This document shows positions 10,858 to 22,900 of a DNA stretch of 64,000 bases, piece by piece. The DNA comes from Cordia subcordata. Its lineage: Eukaryota; Streptophyta; Magnoliopsida; Boraginales; Cordiaceae. The notes under the pieces are model-generated. The model did not search any database. It was not told the origin of the DNA and worked only from the letters and a program-made list of their open reading frames with translations. Within the stretch, counting starts at the first letter, position 1. The number at the start of each line of letters is the position of its first letter. The stretch spans positions 11,767,001 through 11,831,000 of the forward strand of contig JAPTOF010000002.1 of assembly GCA_028554755.1 (NCBI GenBank), given 5' to 3'. Both the position numbers and the translations under genes were made by a program.

Positions 10858-11529
10858 AAAAAATAATCCAAAATTCTATAAGTTAGACAAATGACATGCA
10901 CGTGGGTCGATGATTAGAGACATATATACGGATGGATCGGGTAGGTTTAAAATCCAAAAAATTCTATGCAATAACTCTTTTCTTGTTCAGATTGTTAAAT
11001 TTTTGGCAATTTTTTTTTGAAAACAAATAGTATCACAAATGATAAAAATAAAAGTTTACATAATTACTAAAAGATTCAAGATAAGAGACTAAAAGAATCA
11101 TTAACCCTTATTATAACTTCAACATATTATGTTATATATATATAAGAAACATAAGACTATATATTGATATGTTAAACTTACAGAACCTTTCGACCCACAT
11201 AACCAACATAAAAATCTCTACTTTCTGTTCAATTAAAATGTTAAGAACATTTCAACCAAAAAAAAAAAGGCTAACTAATAAGAGCCTGTTTGGGATTGAG
11301 GATCAGTAGTTTAAAAAAAAAAATCTCAAAAAAGCAGGTTACAAAGTGTACAGTTATGGACTAAGTTGAATTTTGAGAGGCCCAAAATTTAGTTTTAAAA
11401 AAAAGATCAACTATGTTGTTTTTTCTCAAATTGTTTGATATTTGAGATCAATAATAGTGACAATAATGGAGAAAATTGTTTTGATTCTTGTCTCAATAAG
11501 TTACAAGATGATGATGATGACTCCTATTA
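10858..11529. other. Intergenic AT-rich stretch
   Basis: No gene is supported. At 11283 a sequence GAGCCTGTTTGGGATTGAGG resembles a MITE terminus, but no matching second end was found. A GATGATGATGA run lies near 11510. Confidence 0.4.
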
Positions 11530-11937
11530 GATTGTTGCTCAATTTAGGGATTTACAACTTATCGTCCTGACAAATGATAATATCATAAAAGTACTTAAAA
11601 TTGTCAAGGATTCTGGGGTCAGAAATAAACGTGTATATTTAATACAATTTACACCACGAAAAGAAGTAGAAAGAAGATTGGTAGGGATTATACTCCTTCT
11701 ACTATCTTGCCTTTTTTGCTTAATAGGTTTTAAGAAACCTATGTACTTTAAACATGTGGCAATACTCATCTTATTGTGTGTGTGAGAGAAGCCAGAGGTG
11801 AGCCTTGTAATATTCTTGATCAATAACAAATTATTCTTTGCTGCCTGTGGACGTAGGCTTTAAGGCCGAACCACGTAATTCTCTTGTGTCCATTTTCTTC
11901 TCGTATTCTTTGTATTTGCATGTTTTTCACCAACAGC
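11530..11937 (+). repeat. Copia-type LTR (solo or fragment)
   Basis: The segment at 11845-11890 (GTGGACGTAGGC, then GCCGAACCACG, then CTTGTGTC) is the conserved U5-proximal block of many plant copia LTRs. The candidate ends are TGTTG at about 11533 and CAACA at about 11937, which form the expected short inverted repeat and give a length near 405 bp. No tRNA primer-binding site follows and no matching target duplication was found, so it may be a solo LTR with decayed flanks or a truncated piece. Confidence 0.5.
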
Positions 11938-12290
11938 TTTTGAGTACATTGTTTGTGTTTCTTTAGTGTTTGCTCTATAGAAGTAGGAATAGTAGTAATG
12001 GATCACTTAGGATAAGTTAGGTAGAGATATCTATAGAAGTCGATATCATCAACTTGAAAGAACAAGCAAATAATTTATTTGTTCAGTATCTAATTACTGT
12101 TAGTTCAGTGGTTTATGTGTGTCATGTATTTGTTTAGCAGACAAACATTTGTTCAAGATGTGGTAACTAGTTGTTCACTGACATATAAGTATTTGTTTAG
12201 TAGTTCATATGTAATTATTAAGAGTTTCTAAGTTCTTTTTAAGATTATATATGAAGTGCTTGTTCACTTCTGTGTGTTGTTTTATTCTAG

Positions 12291-15200
12291 GATGAAAGGA
12301 GAGAAAGAAAAAGAGGGCAATGTATATCGTCGGAGAAAAAATTATATGAAGAATAAGGCTAGTAGAAAGGTATATCAACCAAGAAGTAATGTGGATGTTG
12401 AGTCGGGTGAGAAAGAGTGAAGTGGAAGGTTTTAGGGCAGAGATGGGTAATGTTGATAAGAGGAATGTGGAGAAAGAGAAAGATATGGAGAAAAGGAATG
12501 ATATGGAGAAGGCTAAAGATATGAAGAAAGGAAATGGTATAGAAAAGGAAAAGGATGTTGAGAAGGAGAAGGATATGGGGAAAGTGAAACACAAGGAAAA
12601 GGTGAAGTATAAGGGGGAGGTGAAGAGAAATGATAAGACAAAAGATTTTGGAAAAAAGAAAGAGGAGCAGTATGGTGGAAAAAACAAGGTTTTTGAAAAA
12701 TGTAAGCATGTTGAGATAAAAAGTAAAGATGATGAACTATTTGGAAGAAAGTTGAAGAAGGGTAAAAAGAAAGAAGATGATGAGGAGTTTGTGTTCCAGG
12801 CAAAAAGTTCTATTTCAAGCTTTGTGGAATTTATAAGGGTGCTTGATGATGAAAGAGCTGTAGTTATGGATATTGGGTTTGGATGTTTGTTGTATTTAGA
12901 GGCCTATGAATTGAATGGGAAACTCAATCGATGGCTGTGTGAACCGTATAATCCATATCATAAGAAATTGGAGATTAGGAAGAATGAATATATTAAAGTT
13001 GGTGAAATTGATGCCCATCATACTTTAGGATTTCCTATGGGTAGCCAAGATATTGAATTATTTTCAAAAGAAAATATTTTGGAAAGTAGAAAATATATTG
13101 TTCAATGGAAAATGGAGTGGTCTGAGGGGGAAGATATTGGAAATCCTGCTACACAACCAATTGGTACCACTTCAATGCCAAGCAAGATATTACTTCAAAG
13201 GCACGACAACACTTTTAAGCATAATTTTGTGGTTTTTATGGTTTCAGCCCTTATTTATCCCAATCAAAATAGCCTTGTGAATTTGAAGTTTTTAATGTCT
13301 ATATATGACGTGAGAAAAATTAAGGAGTTGAAGTGGTGTGCGTTTTTTTTCTGAAATCACTAATTGATTCTATTATTTATTGGAGGTGTGAAGCTCAACA
13401 TGTATTATCAAGGGCTATTGATTTTTCAGCATTTGTTGTATATAGACAGGGTTGGTCATATTGAGAGGTGTGTAGATAGATGTTATCCAACCATGTTAGT
13501 TGAATTGCTGCAACAATCAAGAAAATGTTTAAGGATGAGCTTGATTTTGGGGGATTTGGGAATTGTTTTATAGATGAAAGTATAGAGAGTACGTTGTATG
13601 AGTTAGAAAATTTTGGCCGTAAAGTGGAAGAGAAAAAGAAAGATGCATCGAAGAATGAAGCTTCTCGTGGAAAGTAGGAGAAGCATGACTCGGGTAGAAA
13701 TGGCTCTGATCTTGAGGTAAAAGTGTATTGTTAATATGGGTATTTTTTTAGATTTTTTATTTTTTGGTAACTGTTAGCATGTTTGTGTATCAATTTTTTT
13801 TTTTTGTTTAGTATTTTAGCACTATTTGTTCATTATTATAATATTGTTTGTTCAGTAATTGGGTACATGTTTTTTCCTCACTGTGTTGGGTTACTGTTTT
13901 GAAATGAAAAGACATCTTATAAGTTTTTTGTATAATTATAAGATATATTTTTAGAAAGTCATGATGTAACTGATCTGTTATGCTATGTTTTTTGAATTTT
14001 TTATTTTTTTGTAACTATTAGCATGTTTGTCTATCAGAATTATTCTTTATTTAGTATTTGAGTACTGTTTGTTTAGTGCTATAATACTATTTGTTCAGTA
14101 ATTAGGTGCATACTTTTTCCTCACCATGTTGGGTTGTTGTTTATAAATGAAAACACATCTTATAAGTTTTTTTTTTTAAATTATAAGTTATATTTTTAGA
14201 ATGCCATGATGTAACTGAATTGTTATGATATGTTTTGTAGATTTTTTACTTTTTAGTAACTGTTAGCATGTTTGTGTATCAGAATTATTCTTTGTTCAGT
14301 ATTTTAGTACTATTTGTTCAGTGTTATAATACTGTTTATTTAGTAATTAGGTGCATGCTTTTTCCTGGCTATGTTGGGTTGTTGTTTTGAATTGAAAACA
14401 CATCTTATAAATTTTTTAACTATAAGATATATTTTTGGAATAGCATAATGTAACTGATCTATTATGATATGTTTTTTAAATTTTTTATTTTTTAGTAACT
14501 ATTAACATGTTTGTGTATCAAAATTATTTTTGTTTACTATTTTACTATTGTTTATTAAGTGTTATAATACTGTTTATTCAGTAATTGGGTACATGTATTT
14601 TCCTCAATATTTATTCATTGCAGTTGCATATTTCAAGACTTGTTAGTGTTTCGGAGAAGTTTATTACTAGATTGGCTGAGTTTGGAGTTGTTCCTGAAGA
14701 GTTGCAAAGCAAATATCCAGGTAGTGAGAAGATAAAGTCTTTTCAAGAGTCATTCTCTATGTTCTTGTAATCAAAAGCTAATATTCGTTTTTTGCAAGCA
14801 CCACATGCACCATCCCAACCATCTGATGCTTGTGAGGTTGATGATGATGAGTTTTTTAGCGATCCAAGAGTTTTGGAAGTAATGGATCAAATTAGTAAGT
14901 CATAAGAAGAATCTCGAAAGTCATATTAAGAAGCTAGAAGCAGGGGTGTTAGGAATTCTCCTTCTTTTACTTTGGGGATTTCTCAAGATAGTCATTCGCA
15001 GCATAATGTGGGACATAAGGACGATATATCTGATTTGGTGTTTGATATTGCGAGATAAGTATAATGAGAAGGAAGAGGAAGGGGTTGAGAAGGACAAGGA
15101 AGGGGTGTTCATTGATCCAGTTTCTCCAATTTGTATAAGGAATGAAGAGAGCGAGTTGGGTGCAGAAAAGAAGAAGGACTTAGAGAGGAGGTCAAAGAGA

Positions 15201-16656
15201 GTTGTCCAGGTTCTTGGAAACTTGAGGTCTTCGTTTTGGTCAAAATATAACAAAAATCCTGTGAAGTTCGACAATCATAATATGTTAGTTCTTGATTACG
15301 CGCTATATAATCCCATACATGAAAGAAAGAATTATGAAAGAAAGTGAGAATTTTGTTACATTTCTTATTTTCAGTTTTTTTTTTGAATTAAACAGTTTTC
15401 TAAACTTGTATTATTTTTATTTTGTAGACAACTATTGCTTGCTGTGGGAGCTAATATATGTTATATTCTAACAAGGAAAGACTTTGTGTCATTCAATCCT
15501 GATGAATTTGTGACATACTATTTTAAGTGCATGGTGTCATTTGCTTAATATGAAGGAACGAGTTGCAAATCCTTTAAATCCAAAGTGCTTTTTCATATCA
15601 CATGATATTTTTGTGAGTATTGATATTCATATTATTTGTTAGTAAGCTTTTCATTTTTCATTTGTTGATTATGTTGTTGACAATGGATTTCTTTTGTTTT
15701 TTGTAGTCTACATTTCTAAAAATCTAAAGTAGGACTGGGATGAGGATGCTTATTATTATAAGTTTGTAGAGACAGTTGATTTTGAGCTGAATTTGTGCCA
15801 ATGGATCAAGATGAGCAAAGTTGATTTAATAAGTTATTATCTTTTGTAAGTATGTTTCTTCAAAGTCTTAAAACTATTTGTTTAGTAAATTAGAGAATTG
15901 TTTATTCAGTGTGTTAAAATTGTTTGTTCAACTATTGACATCTTAATTTTTGTCATTGCAGGTATTCATTCAATTGTGTTATCATGAACATTATGTTGTA
16001 CTATGCTTCAATTTGAGAGATGAGAAATTACCAGTTTTAGATAATATGGCATCACAAGACGTTCATTATTGTAGAAAATATATTGAGATTGTTGTAAGAA
16101 AATAGTTATTTGGTTCATAACTGCATTTTTGTTCATAATGCTTTTGCTATTTGTTCATAGTTTTTGTATATGTTGATATGAATTGCAGAGGAAAGCATTG
16201 TCAAGGTATTCGTTGGGTTGGAAGCATCCTAAAAGTGAAAGAGTTATATATTATGTTCCAAATCTAGTAAAAATGCCTTGGCGGAACTCGGATAATCGAG
16301 TCGATTGTGGTTTTTATGCAATGAAGCATATGGAAACATATAGGGGTGAAGTAGAACACTATAACCCTTTCACAGAGGTAAAGTTTTTTAAGTTTGCAGT
16401 TTTTGGTATATTAGAATGTTATATTTACATATTATTATTCTTTTTTTAGACTATGGAGGACTTTAAAGGAATAATAGCTCTAGAATTTTTTATGCATGAT
16501 GAGAATGTTGTTCGTGCTATGATGGAACAATTTGGTGCAAGTCATTTCTCTTTACTTGATGATTTTTATACAGAAGAAGAAAGAGAGAAAAAACGTAAAA
16601 GAGCTGAAGAAGAAGAAGAAGAAGAAGAAGATAGGCAGAAAGGGGTAAAAAGATGA
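12291..16656 (+). pseudogene. Ulp1-like (C48 cysteine protease) gene of a MULE, frameshifted
   Basis: Probable exons, from GT-AG borders: 12291-13716, 14624-15343, 15428-15612, 15707-15845, 15962-16093, 16189-16377 and 16450-16656. The N-terminal part is very lysine- and glutamate-rich. It is followed by a plant Ulp1-transposon domain (VVMDIGFGCLLYLEAYEL, LNRWLCEPYNPYHKKL, AHHTLGFPMGSQDIEL; 12850-13050). The C-terminal peptidase shows the triad residues: His in CYHEHYVVLCF (about 15975), Asp in LPVLDNM (about 16030), Cys in VDCGFYAMKHMETYRG (about 16300-16345). The tail is a run of glutamates. Family members cut SUMO-like conjugates; their use to the transposon is unknown. A frameshift near 12410, another at the T-run near 13345, and stops in the second and third exons make this copy a pseudogene. 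Confidence 0.75.
13745..14620 (+). repeat. Intronic tandem repeat, unit about 243 bp, about 3.6 copies
   Basis: The block containing GTAACTGTTAGCATGTTTG recurs with starts at about 13751, 13994, 14240 and 14479. Each unit carries a poly-T stretch, two or three TTTGTTCAGT-like motifs, a CATGTTGGGTTGTTG-like segment and CACATCTTATAAG. Copies differ by point changes and small indels. The array fills almost all of the first intron of the Ulp1-like gene. Confidence 0.85.
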
Positions 16657-18129
16657 AGACAAGCACTGCAAGTGGAGTAACTCGAGGAAGAGGAAGAGGA
16701 GGAGGGAGAGCTAGAAAGAATTGAAAAAGATTCTTATGTGGTGGGATTTTCTAATATGCTATTGGATTTGATATTGTTACTGCTAACAAATTTGATGGGG
16801 ATGAATTTTGATGTTGATATATTTAAGGACAAATGGTTAGAAGTGTAAATGGTTATGATTGTGATTTAGTATAGACGGTCTAGTACAGTGGTTTGGTATA
16901 GTGGGTTTAGTACAGATTTGATATTTGTTCAGTGGCGCATACCTATTTGCTCAGTGAAGTATACATGTTTGTTTGGTATGTTGGTGTAGTCTATTTAGTT
17001 ACTGTTTTGATTTGTTATTTTGTTGAATGCAATAAAAATCATCAATTCTTTATTCTTTATTCTTTAGTAAATTTTTAAGTAATGATACTTACCAAATAAA
17101 AATTAAAAGAGATATGCTCTTTTTGTAAAATAATCACTGGACAAATAGGTGTATCTCACTAAACAAACAGTAGTAAGCTACTGAACAACCTTTCATATGA
17201 AATTTGTCCAACTGTTTATGTAACATACTTCAATTAGAATTTAAAGAGAAAAATGAGCTAGTAGATGTAGTAATGAAATTTGGAGAAAAATGAGCAAGTA
17301 AATGTAGTAAGGAAATTTTAAGTAATGATATACAACAAAATTAATAGATATGTGAGATGTGCTCCTTTTCAAACATCAAATGATATGATACTTATCAAAT
17401 AAAAAGTAGAAGAGATGTGCTCCTTTTGAAAAATAATTACTGGACAAATAGTTGTGACGCACTGAACAAATAGTAGTAAGCTACTGAACAACCTTTCATA
17501 TGAAATTTGTCTAACAATTTAAAGAGAAAAATGAGTAAGTAAATGTAGCAAGGAGACAATGTTCAAAAGATCATATTATTGGACAAACAGTTATAACCCA
17601 ATGAACAAACAGTTTACTAGAGAAATAGTTTACTGTACAACCAGTTCTAACCCAGTGAACAAAGAGTAATAAGTCTCTGAATAAACAGTAGTAATCCAGT
17701 GAACAAATTGTGCTAAGGTACTGAATAATATTATTTCTTAAATTTGACTAATTGTTGTCATACAATTTTCTAAAAGAATCATAAAGTCAAACGAAAAACT
17801 TTCTATCAATGATGTTTTGTTCTAGGCTTGGATATGCAACTAGTTGGCCATTTGCATCTATATTCTCTATTTTTTCAAGCTTGTTTGGAGAAGGAAGTTG
17901 GTTTTGAATTACAAGAGGTGGACCAATGGTATTGACATACATGAAAAGACATTGTTCAACTACTTATTATTCAACTGCTTGATTAGTTTCTACTACCTAT
18001 AAGGAACAAAAGTATTATTCTGTTAGTAGCAGTTCAAGAAGATGTGTTTATTCAGTATACTGTCATTGTTTGTTCACTATGTATGTATTATTTACTCAGT
18101 AAGAATATAATAAAGTATATACCTCTGTT
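16657..18129. repeat. Spacer between the two MULE genes, with inverted TTGTTCAGT motifs and a ~300-bp duplication
   Basis: To about 17000 the motif reads TTTGTTCAGT on +. From 17130 to 17740 it appears as its reverse complement (ACTGAACAAA, ACTGGACAAA), and from 18040 again as +. Two copies of a unit of about 300 bp start at about 17080 and 17383 (sharing GATATGCTCTTTT / GATGTGCTCCTTTT, CTACTGAACAACCTTTCATA and TAAAGAGAAAAATGAG). No gene is seen here. The switch of motif orientation falls in the region where the two convergent transcripts would end. Confidence 0.7.
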
Positions 18130-18832
18130 AATTAATGTGTTTCATTTTTGTTGAGCGATTGAAATTTGCTTTGTCTTTGTTTTCTTGCTCCAGCTTGGTT
18201 GCATTTCTTCTCTAATATACTTTTCTTTATCTCATTTCTTTCTCGTCTCTTTTTTGCAACACTTGGATCTCGATGTTAGAGGCAACAGAGTCTTCGTTGC
18301 CATCTGTGATTTGTAATTGTGTGGATCCCGTTGGATTTTCAACTAAGATTCTCATGCTTTCAAATAGATATTCACATACTTCTCTAGCTTTCGGATTGTC
18401 TCCCTTGAATCTATCAATATGTCAAACTTTCTCTTCATTTGTAGCCTCCATACTAGACAAAAACTAGCTGAATTTTTGTTGGTTGTATGACTCATGCAAG
18501 TGGTATCATCTTGGCTTTGTTTAGATGATTTGACATCTTTTGTCCACCTCTTCAAGATGTATGGAGCTATGATTATTTGTTTGCATTTTATTTGCAAAAA
18601 TTCTAAGACAATGCTAACTTTTGACATGTGCAATTAATTTGTGAAGTGACATTGTTATAAACTACTCCATACCTGAATAAATCTATGTTCCCTCTCTAAA
18701 CCTCATAGGTCTCATTTAATGGGTCTAAAACTATTACCCTATAATTGTATACAGTTCCTTCAATGAATTGATCTTAAAATACATGGTACATTTCCAAGGT
18801 ATATAACTTTTCAGTGTGTTCAAGTAGTCCAA

Positions 18833-20681
18833 TGATGTGTTGTGTTTTTGTGTGTATTTGCATTGTAATTTACCTATGTTTAAGAAGTATTAAGTGCTCA
18901 AAAAGATGCATTGGTGTAACACTTTTGATAAGAATAGGCTTAAGCATAAACAAATGTACATATTGAGTTTAAGAGACAAATTGCTACACTAATTGCTTGT
19001 TTTCAATGATTTAGGTGAACTTTGGGTTAAGATTGTTCGATGATAAGCGATAAAGATGGGAGATGTACGAGTCAAAAGGAGAAGATCGGAGGCTGGAAAG
19101 ACAAAGAATGGAGGAAAGAAGTCAGCCGGACGACTAAGAAGAAGGAGGTCAACCGGCTACTCCAGAGAGGTGCCAAAAATAGCCGGACGACCACCCCTAG
19201 CCTGTCGACCAGCCAATCCAGAGAGCATCACCTAAAAGCCGGGTCGACCGGCAAAGTTTAAAGAGCTGATATAAAAGCCTGATTTTCAGACATAAACGGG
19301 AGTTTTTTTGATAATTCTGGAGAGGATCTTTACACCCATCACACACACACACTTAACCCTAGTCTTTACCCATAATACACACACTCTTCACACATTTCAT
19401 CATTTTGGAGCAAGAGAATTTAGAGGGTTTCAACATTTGGATTCAAGTTGCTCAAGAGCTTTGTACAAGATTAGCTAAGATAAGAGGGAAGCTTCACAAA
19501 CTCTCTTTCATTCTATCTTTTATTATGATTGAGTAGACTTGTATAGGGTGATTTAGCTTATGTAATGGGTTAGCTATATACTTTTATGATATGGGATTAA
19601 ATAACTGAATATATGCATGTTTGATTTTCTTGTTCAAATCGTTATTTTCTCATTCATGTCTAAGTGTTTGATTAAATGCCTAAATAAGAAGTATGTGTAT
19701 AAATTGAAGTCTATTTATTACTAAACACATCTAATCCATGCGATAATCATGTCTATGTGTTTATATGTGGATGCTATGAAGTGGGTAACGCTTATATTCA
19801 TGTCTATATCTATATTTGCATGTTTAGTAGTGAATATGACTTCAATAACACATACATGTTGGTTGTTAAGTGCTTCCAATGGTGTAATCCAAGCATGACG
19901 ATGTTTGGTAGTCGAATAGTTCCCTTTATTCGCACACACCTTGGCTTAGAACATGTATGAATGTGTTAATAGGTTAAATCCTGCTATTGTGACCTTAGAA
20001 TGACGAAGTATAATTTAAGGCTAGCCTAGGCCAAGGCTAGCCTAGGCTGAGTCTCCTTTGGCTTTAAATCTAGCTAATAGGTTTCGGGATAGGTTTAGTC
20101 GACTTTAGCGACACTAGGTCTTGGCTTTAAATCCAGCCAATGATTTAGGTACTAGGGCAAGCTCATTCTAAGTCACCTAGGAAGCTAGTTAGTCACTCTT
20201 AACGCCCTAGGTCATAAGGATCACGCCGTAGCTCTAGTAGGTGCCGCCTAAGGACAGACCCGCACCGAGTCCTAGGGGGAAATTAAGACACTAATTTAGC
20301 AACCTAGGTAAGAGCAATCACTAAAGTAAGCCATCATTCTTTAATCTCATAGCATTTGAGTATAGAATCACCTATTCATAAGTTGAAGTCACCCTAACCC
20401 CTTTCCATTTGTTAGTCCTTCTAGATTAATTTGTTTCCCACTTTCCATTCCCTTAATTTAATTTAATTCGTTTTAGTTAGAGCTCTCAATCACCAAAAAT
20501 CCAAAATCCCAAAAAATAGATAGTTTAGATTTCTTATTTTTAGGCATATTCTAGAACACACACGTAGAATCCATCTCACAACGTAGCCTCCCTGTGGTTT
20601 GACATCCGTTCTCGCACACACTACACTGCATCGATCCGTGCACTTGCAATCTATTTAGGCTTGTGCTCAAATAGCGTATCA
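18833..20681 (+). mobile_element. Solo LTR of a Ty3/gypsy element, 1849 bp, inserted in the MULE transposase
   Basis: It starts TGATGTGTTG and ends AGCGTATCA. The flanks carry a perfect 5-bp duplication TCCAA at 18828-18832 and 20682-20686. Removing it joins two halves of the transposase in order, which confirms the borders independently. A TATA box (GATATAAAAG, about 19268-19277) and a U5 end with TCCCTGTGGTTTGACATCC and GATCCGTGCACTTGC (20590-20650) give plus orientation. Inside are GTCGACCGG-type repeats (19130-19255) and a 16-bp tandem AAGGCTAGCCTAGGCC (20021-20050). No gag-pol remains, so it is best seen as a solo LTR from LTR-LTR recombination. The 73-codon ORF inside (19040-19261) is not a recognised protein. 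Confidence 0.88.
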
Positions 20682-20976
20682 TCCAACATGCTTCAAGGTA
20701 ATCTTGGGGAATCCATTGAAGCATCTATAATCCTCCATATTCTCATTTTCTCTCCATTTAGAAATTACATGACAAAATATGTGGTAAAAATCGCATAGAG
20801 TAGCACAAGATACCATTTTTCTTAATAGTGTTATTTGTGCTCTCACTTCTTTGCGATGATAGTGCACCACCAGAGAATATGTGCTTAGAATAGGCTAGAC
20901 ACCACTTTTGCTTTTTGGCATAAAGAGTTTCGAGCCAATTATTGTCAGCACAATTGTAATCAGTCATCAATCTAAA

Positions 20977-21250
20977 AACACAAGCAAATAATTTCTTTGT
21001 TCAGTATCTAATAACTATTAATTCACTGACAGATAGTTGTTCCATCAATGGTTTATATGTGTCATATGTTTGTCTGGCAGATAAACATTTATTTAGATAA
21101 TGTATTCGTTCAGTATGTGGTAACTAGTTGTTCAGTGACATATAAATGTTTGTTTAGTAGTTTTATGTGTGTCATGTGTTTTTCTGTCAGATAATTGGTT
21201 GTTCACTGTCATGTAAAGATTTGTTTAGAAATAGTGTAATGGTAATAAAC
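20977..21250. repeat. TTTGTTCAGT-motif block inside the transposase gene, similar to 12058-12215
   Basis: ACAAGCAAATAATTTCTTTG, TTCAGTATCTAAT, GGTTTATATGTGTCAT and GTGGTAACTAGTTGTTCA match the region upstream of the Ulp1-like gene in the same order and orientation. It lies between the transposase core and the WLETLY segment, so it is probably an intron. Confidence 0.7.
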
Positions 21251-22199
21251 ATGAAATACGATACTTACTTTTGCCAACGATACTCAAATTCAGCGATGCT
21301 TTCACGTTTCTTCTGCACATGATCGAATTGTTCTACAAATCGATCCTTGATTCTCAAGTGGTTGATATGTTTCTTTGAATTTTCTCCAATGTGCCAAAGG
21401 CATAGCCTATGATAAGATTGGCGAAGATCCTTTATATCGCTCGGGCCATAGAAAACACTTTATTTGTCATTATGCAAGCTGGTTGTTTTCCATCCATGGA
21501 ATCAAGAAACTATTGGAGAAGTCAAATGATTGATTCTTCCTTTCCATTTGCAAGAGATCCAATCCCAAACATCACGTTAAAAGTATGGTTGTTTATTCCC
21601 ACAAATGGTGCACAAATCGTCTCGTACTTATTCGTTCCATAAGTCGTGTCAAACACACACAAATCACCATATAGAGAGTAGTCATATTTCATTCTAGAAT
21701 CTCTAAAAAAACTCATCATTGTTCCTTACTCGTCCAATTCAAAATATATTTAAAAAAAAACCATCTTTGCTTTTCATTCAGTTGGAGAAGATTGTAATCA
21801 AAGTTTTGCAGTCCCAAACTTCTAGATATTTTCTACTCTCTATTGCTAGGTTATTATAGACATCTCGTTTTGTGTATGGAAAGTTATGATTACCTCTAAC
21901 CTCATTTTCCATTGCTCTAAATCCATCTGCCATGTTTATTCCAACATTTTTTCATGCTTTTAAAGATGTCAATGTTTTTTTTTTTGTAGTTGTCTGTGTG
22001 ATCTTATCATATGTCTGTTGCTAAGGTTTGTCATTTTATGATGATGGACCATTTTATGCATGACTACTTCCCAAGTACCATTTTCTGCAATCTAGAACTT
22101 AATTTTTGCTTTGCAATATGTCCTAACACCTGTCTTAGTGTAAGCTCTTTCTTAGATGTTCCTCTTGTCCTTTTTGCCACTTTTGTTGCAACAAAATTC

Positions 22200-22310
22200 T
22201 CCTTGTAATATGATATTACTATTTCTCTTGTATATTATCTTTCCACAAAATTCTCTTTGTAATATGATGTTACTATTTCTCTTGTATATTATCTTTCCTT
22301 TTCTTACACC
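22200..22310 (-). repeat. 54-bp tandem duplication inside the FAR1 DNA-binding region
   Basis: The peptide GKIIYKRNSNIILQREFC is followed at once by a copy differing at one residue (G for R). Family members have this segment once. The duplication keeps the frame. Confidence 0.75.
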
Positions 22311-22439
22311 AAATCCTATCCTATATGCATAGTCATTGTACATTTGAAATGAATTTTCCTCTCTAAGCACCTTTCTTCCCATTAGATCTGATTTTTCACC
22401 TTCATTAATCTTTAAATCGTTACTGTCACCAAAGTTGAA

Positions 22440-22900
22440 ATAGTCACAGTCATTTGTTCAGTATAAAAAGACTATTTGTTCAGTATAGATAAGTTATTGG
22501 TTCACTAAAATTCACAAAGTATCACTAAAATTCACAAAGCATCATAATAGCTTTGTGAGTTTGTACATTTGAAATACTCAATTCTATGCTTTTTCAAGTT
22601 TTGTTCACCAAAAATACAAGTGTATTAGATTTGTTTAGTATAAAAAGACTATTTGTTCAGTGTTGATAAGCTATTTATTTAGTAAAATTGACAAAGCATC
22701 ACAATATTGTTCACAAGTAAATTTTTATAAACAATCAAATACGTTTGTTCAGTATCCAAAGCATATTTGTTCACTAAAATTCACAAAGCATCATAATAGC
22801 TTTTTGTTTATTAAATACTCAGAATTTGTTGCATTTAAGTCAATTTTATGTTTCATCCAGCTTTGTTCATCAAAAATATAAGTGTATTAGATTTTTCATA
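22440..22900. repeat. Repeats of TTTGTTCAGTATAAAAAGAC-type units
   Basis: Units with AAAAAGACTATTTGTTCAGT, GATAAGCTATTTATT, AAATTCACAAAGCATCA and AATACAAGTGTATTAG occur two to three times with a period near 190 bp between the first exon and the FAR1 domain of the transposase, so they are probably intronic. Confidence 0.65.

Noticed and set aside
12205..12803. Long minus-strand open frames rich in Phe, Leu and Ser opposite the Ulp1-like gene
   Set aside because: They are the complement of the purine-rich, lysine/glutamate-coding exon and have no domain of their own.
19040..19261. 73-codon frame in the solo LTR
   Set aside because: It lies in the U3 region of the LTR with GTCGACCGG repeats, and the peptide is lysine/serine/threonine-rich without a recognised domain.
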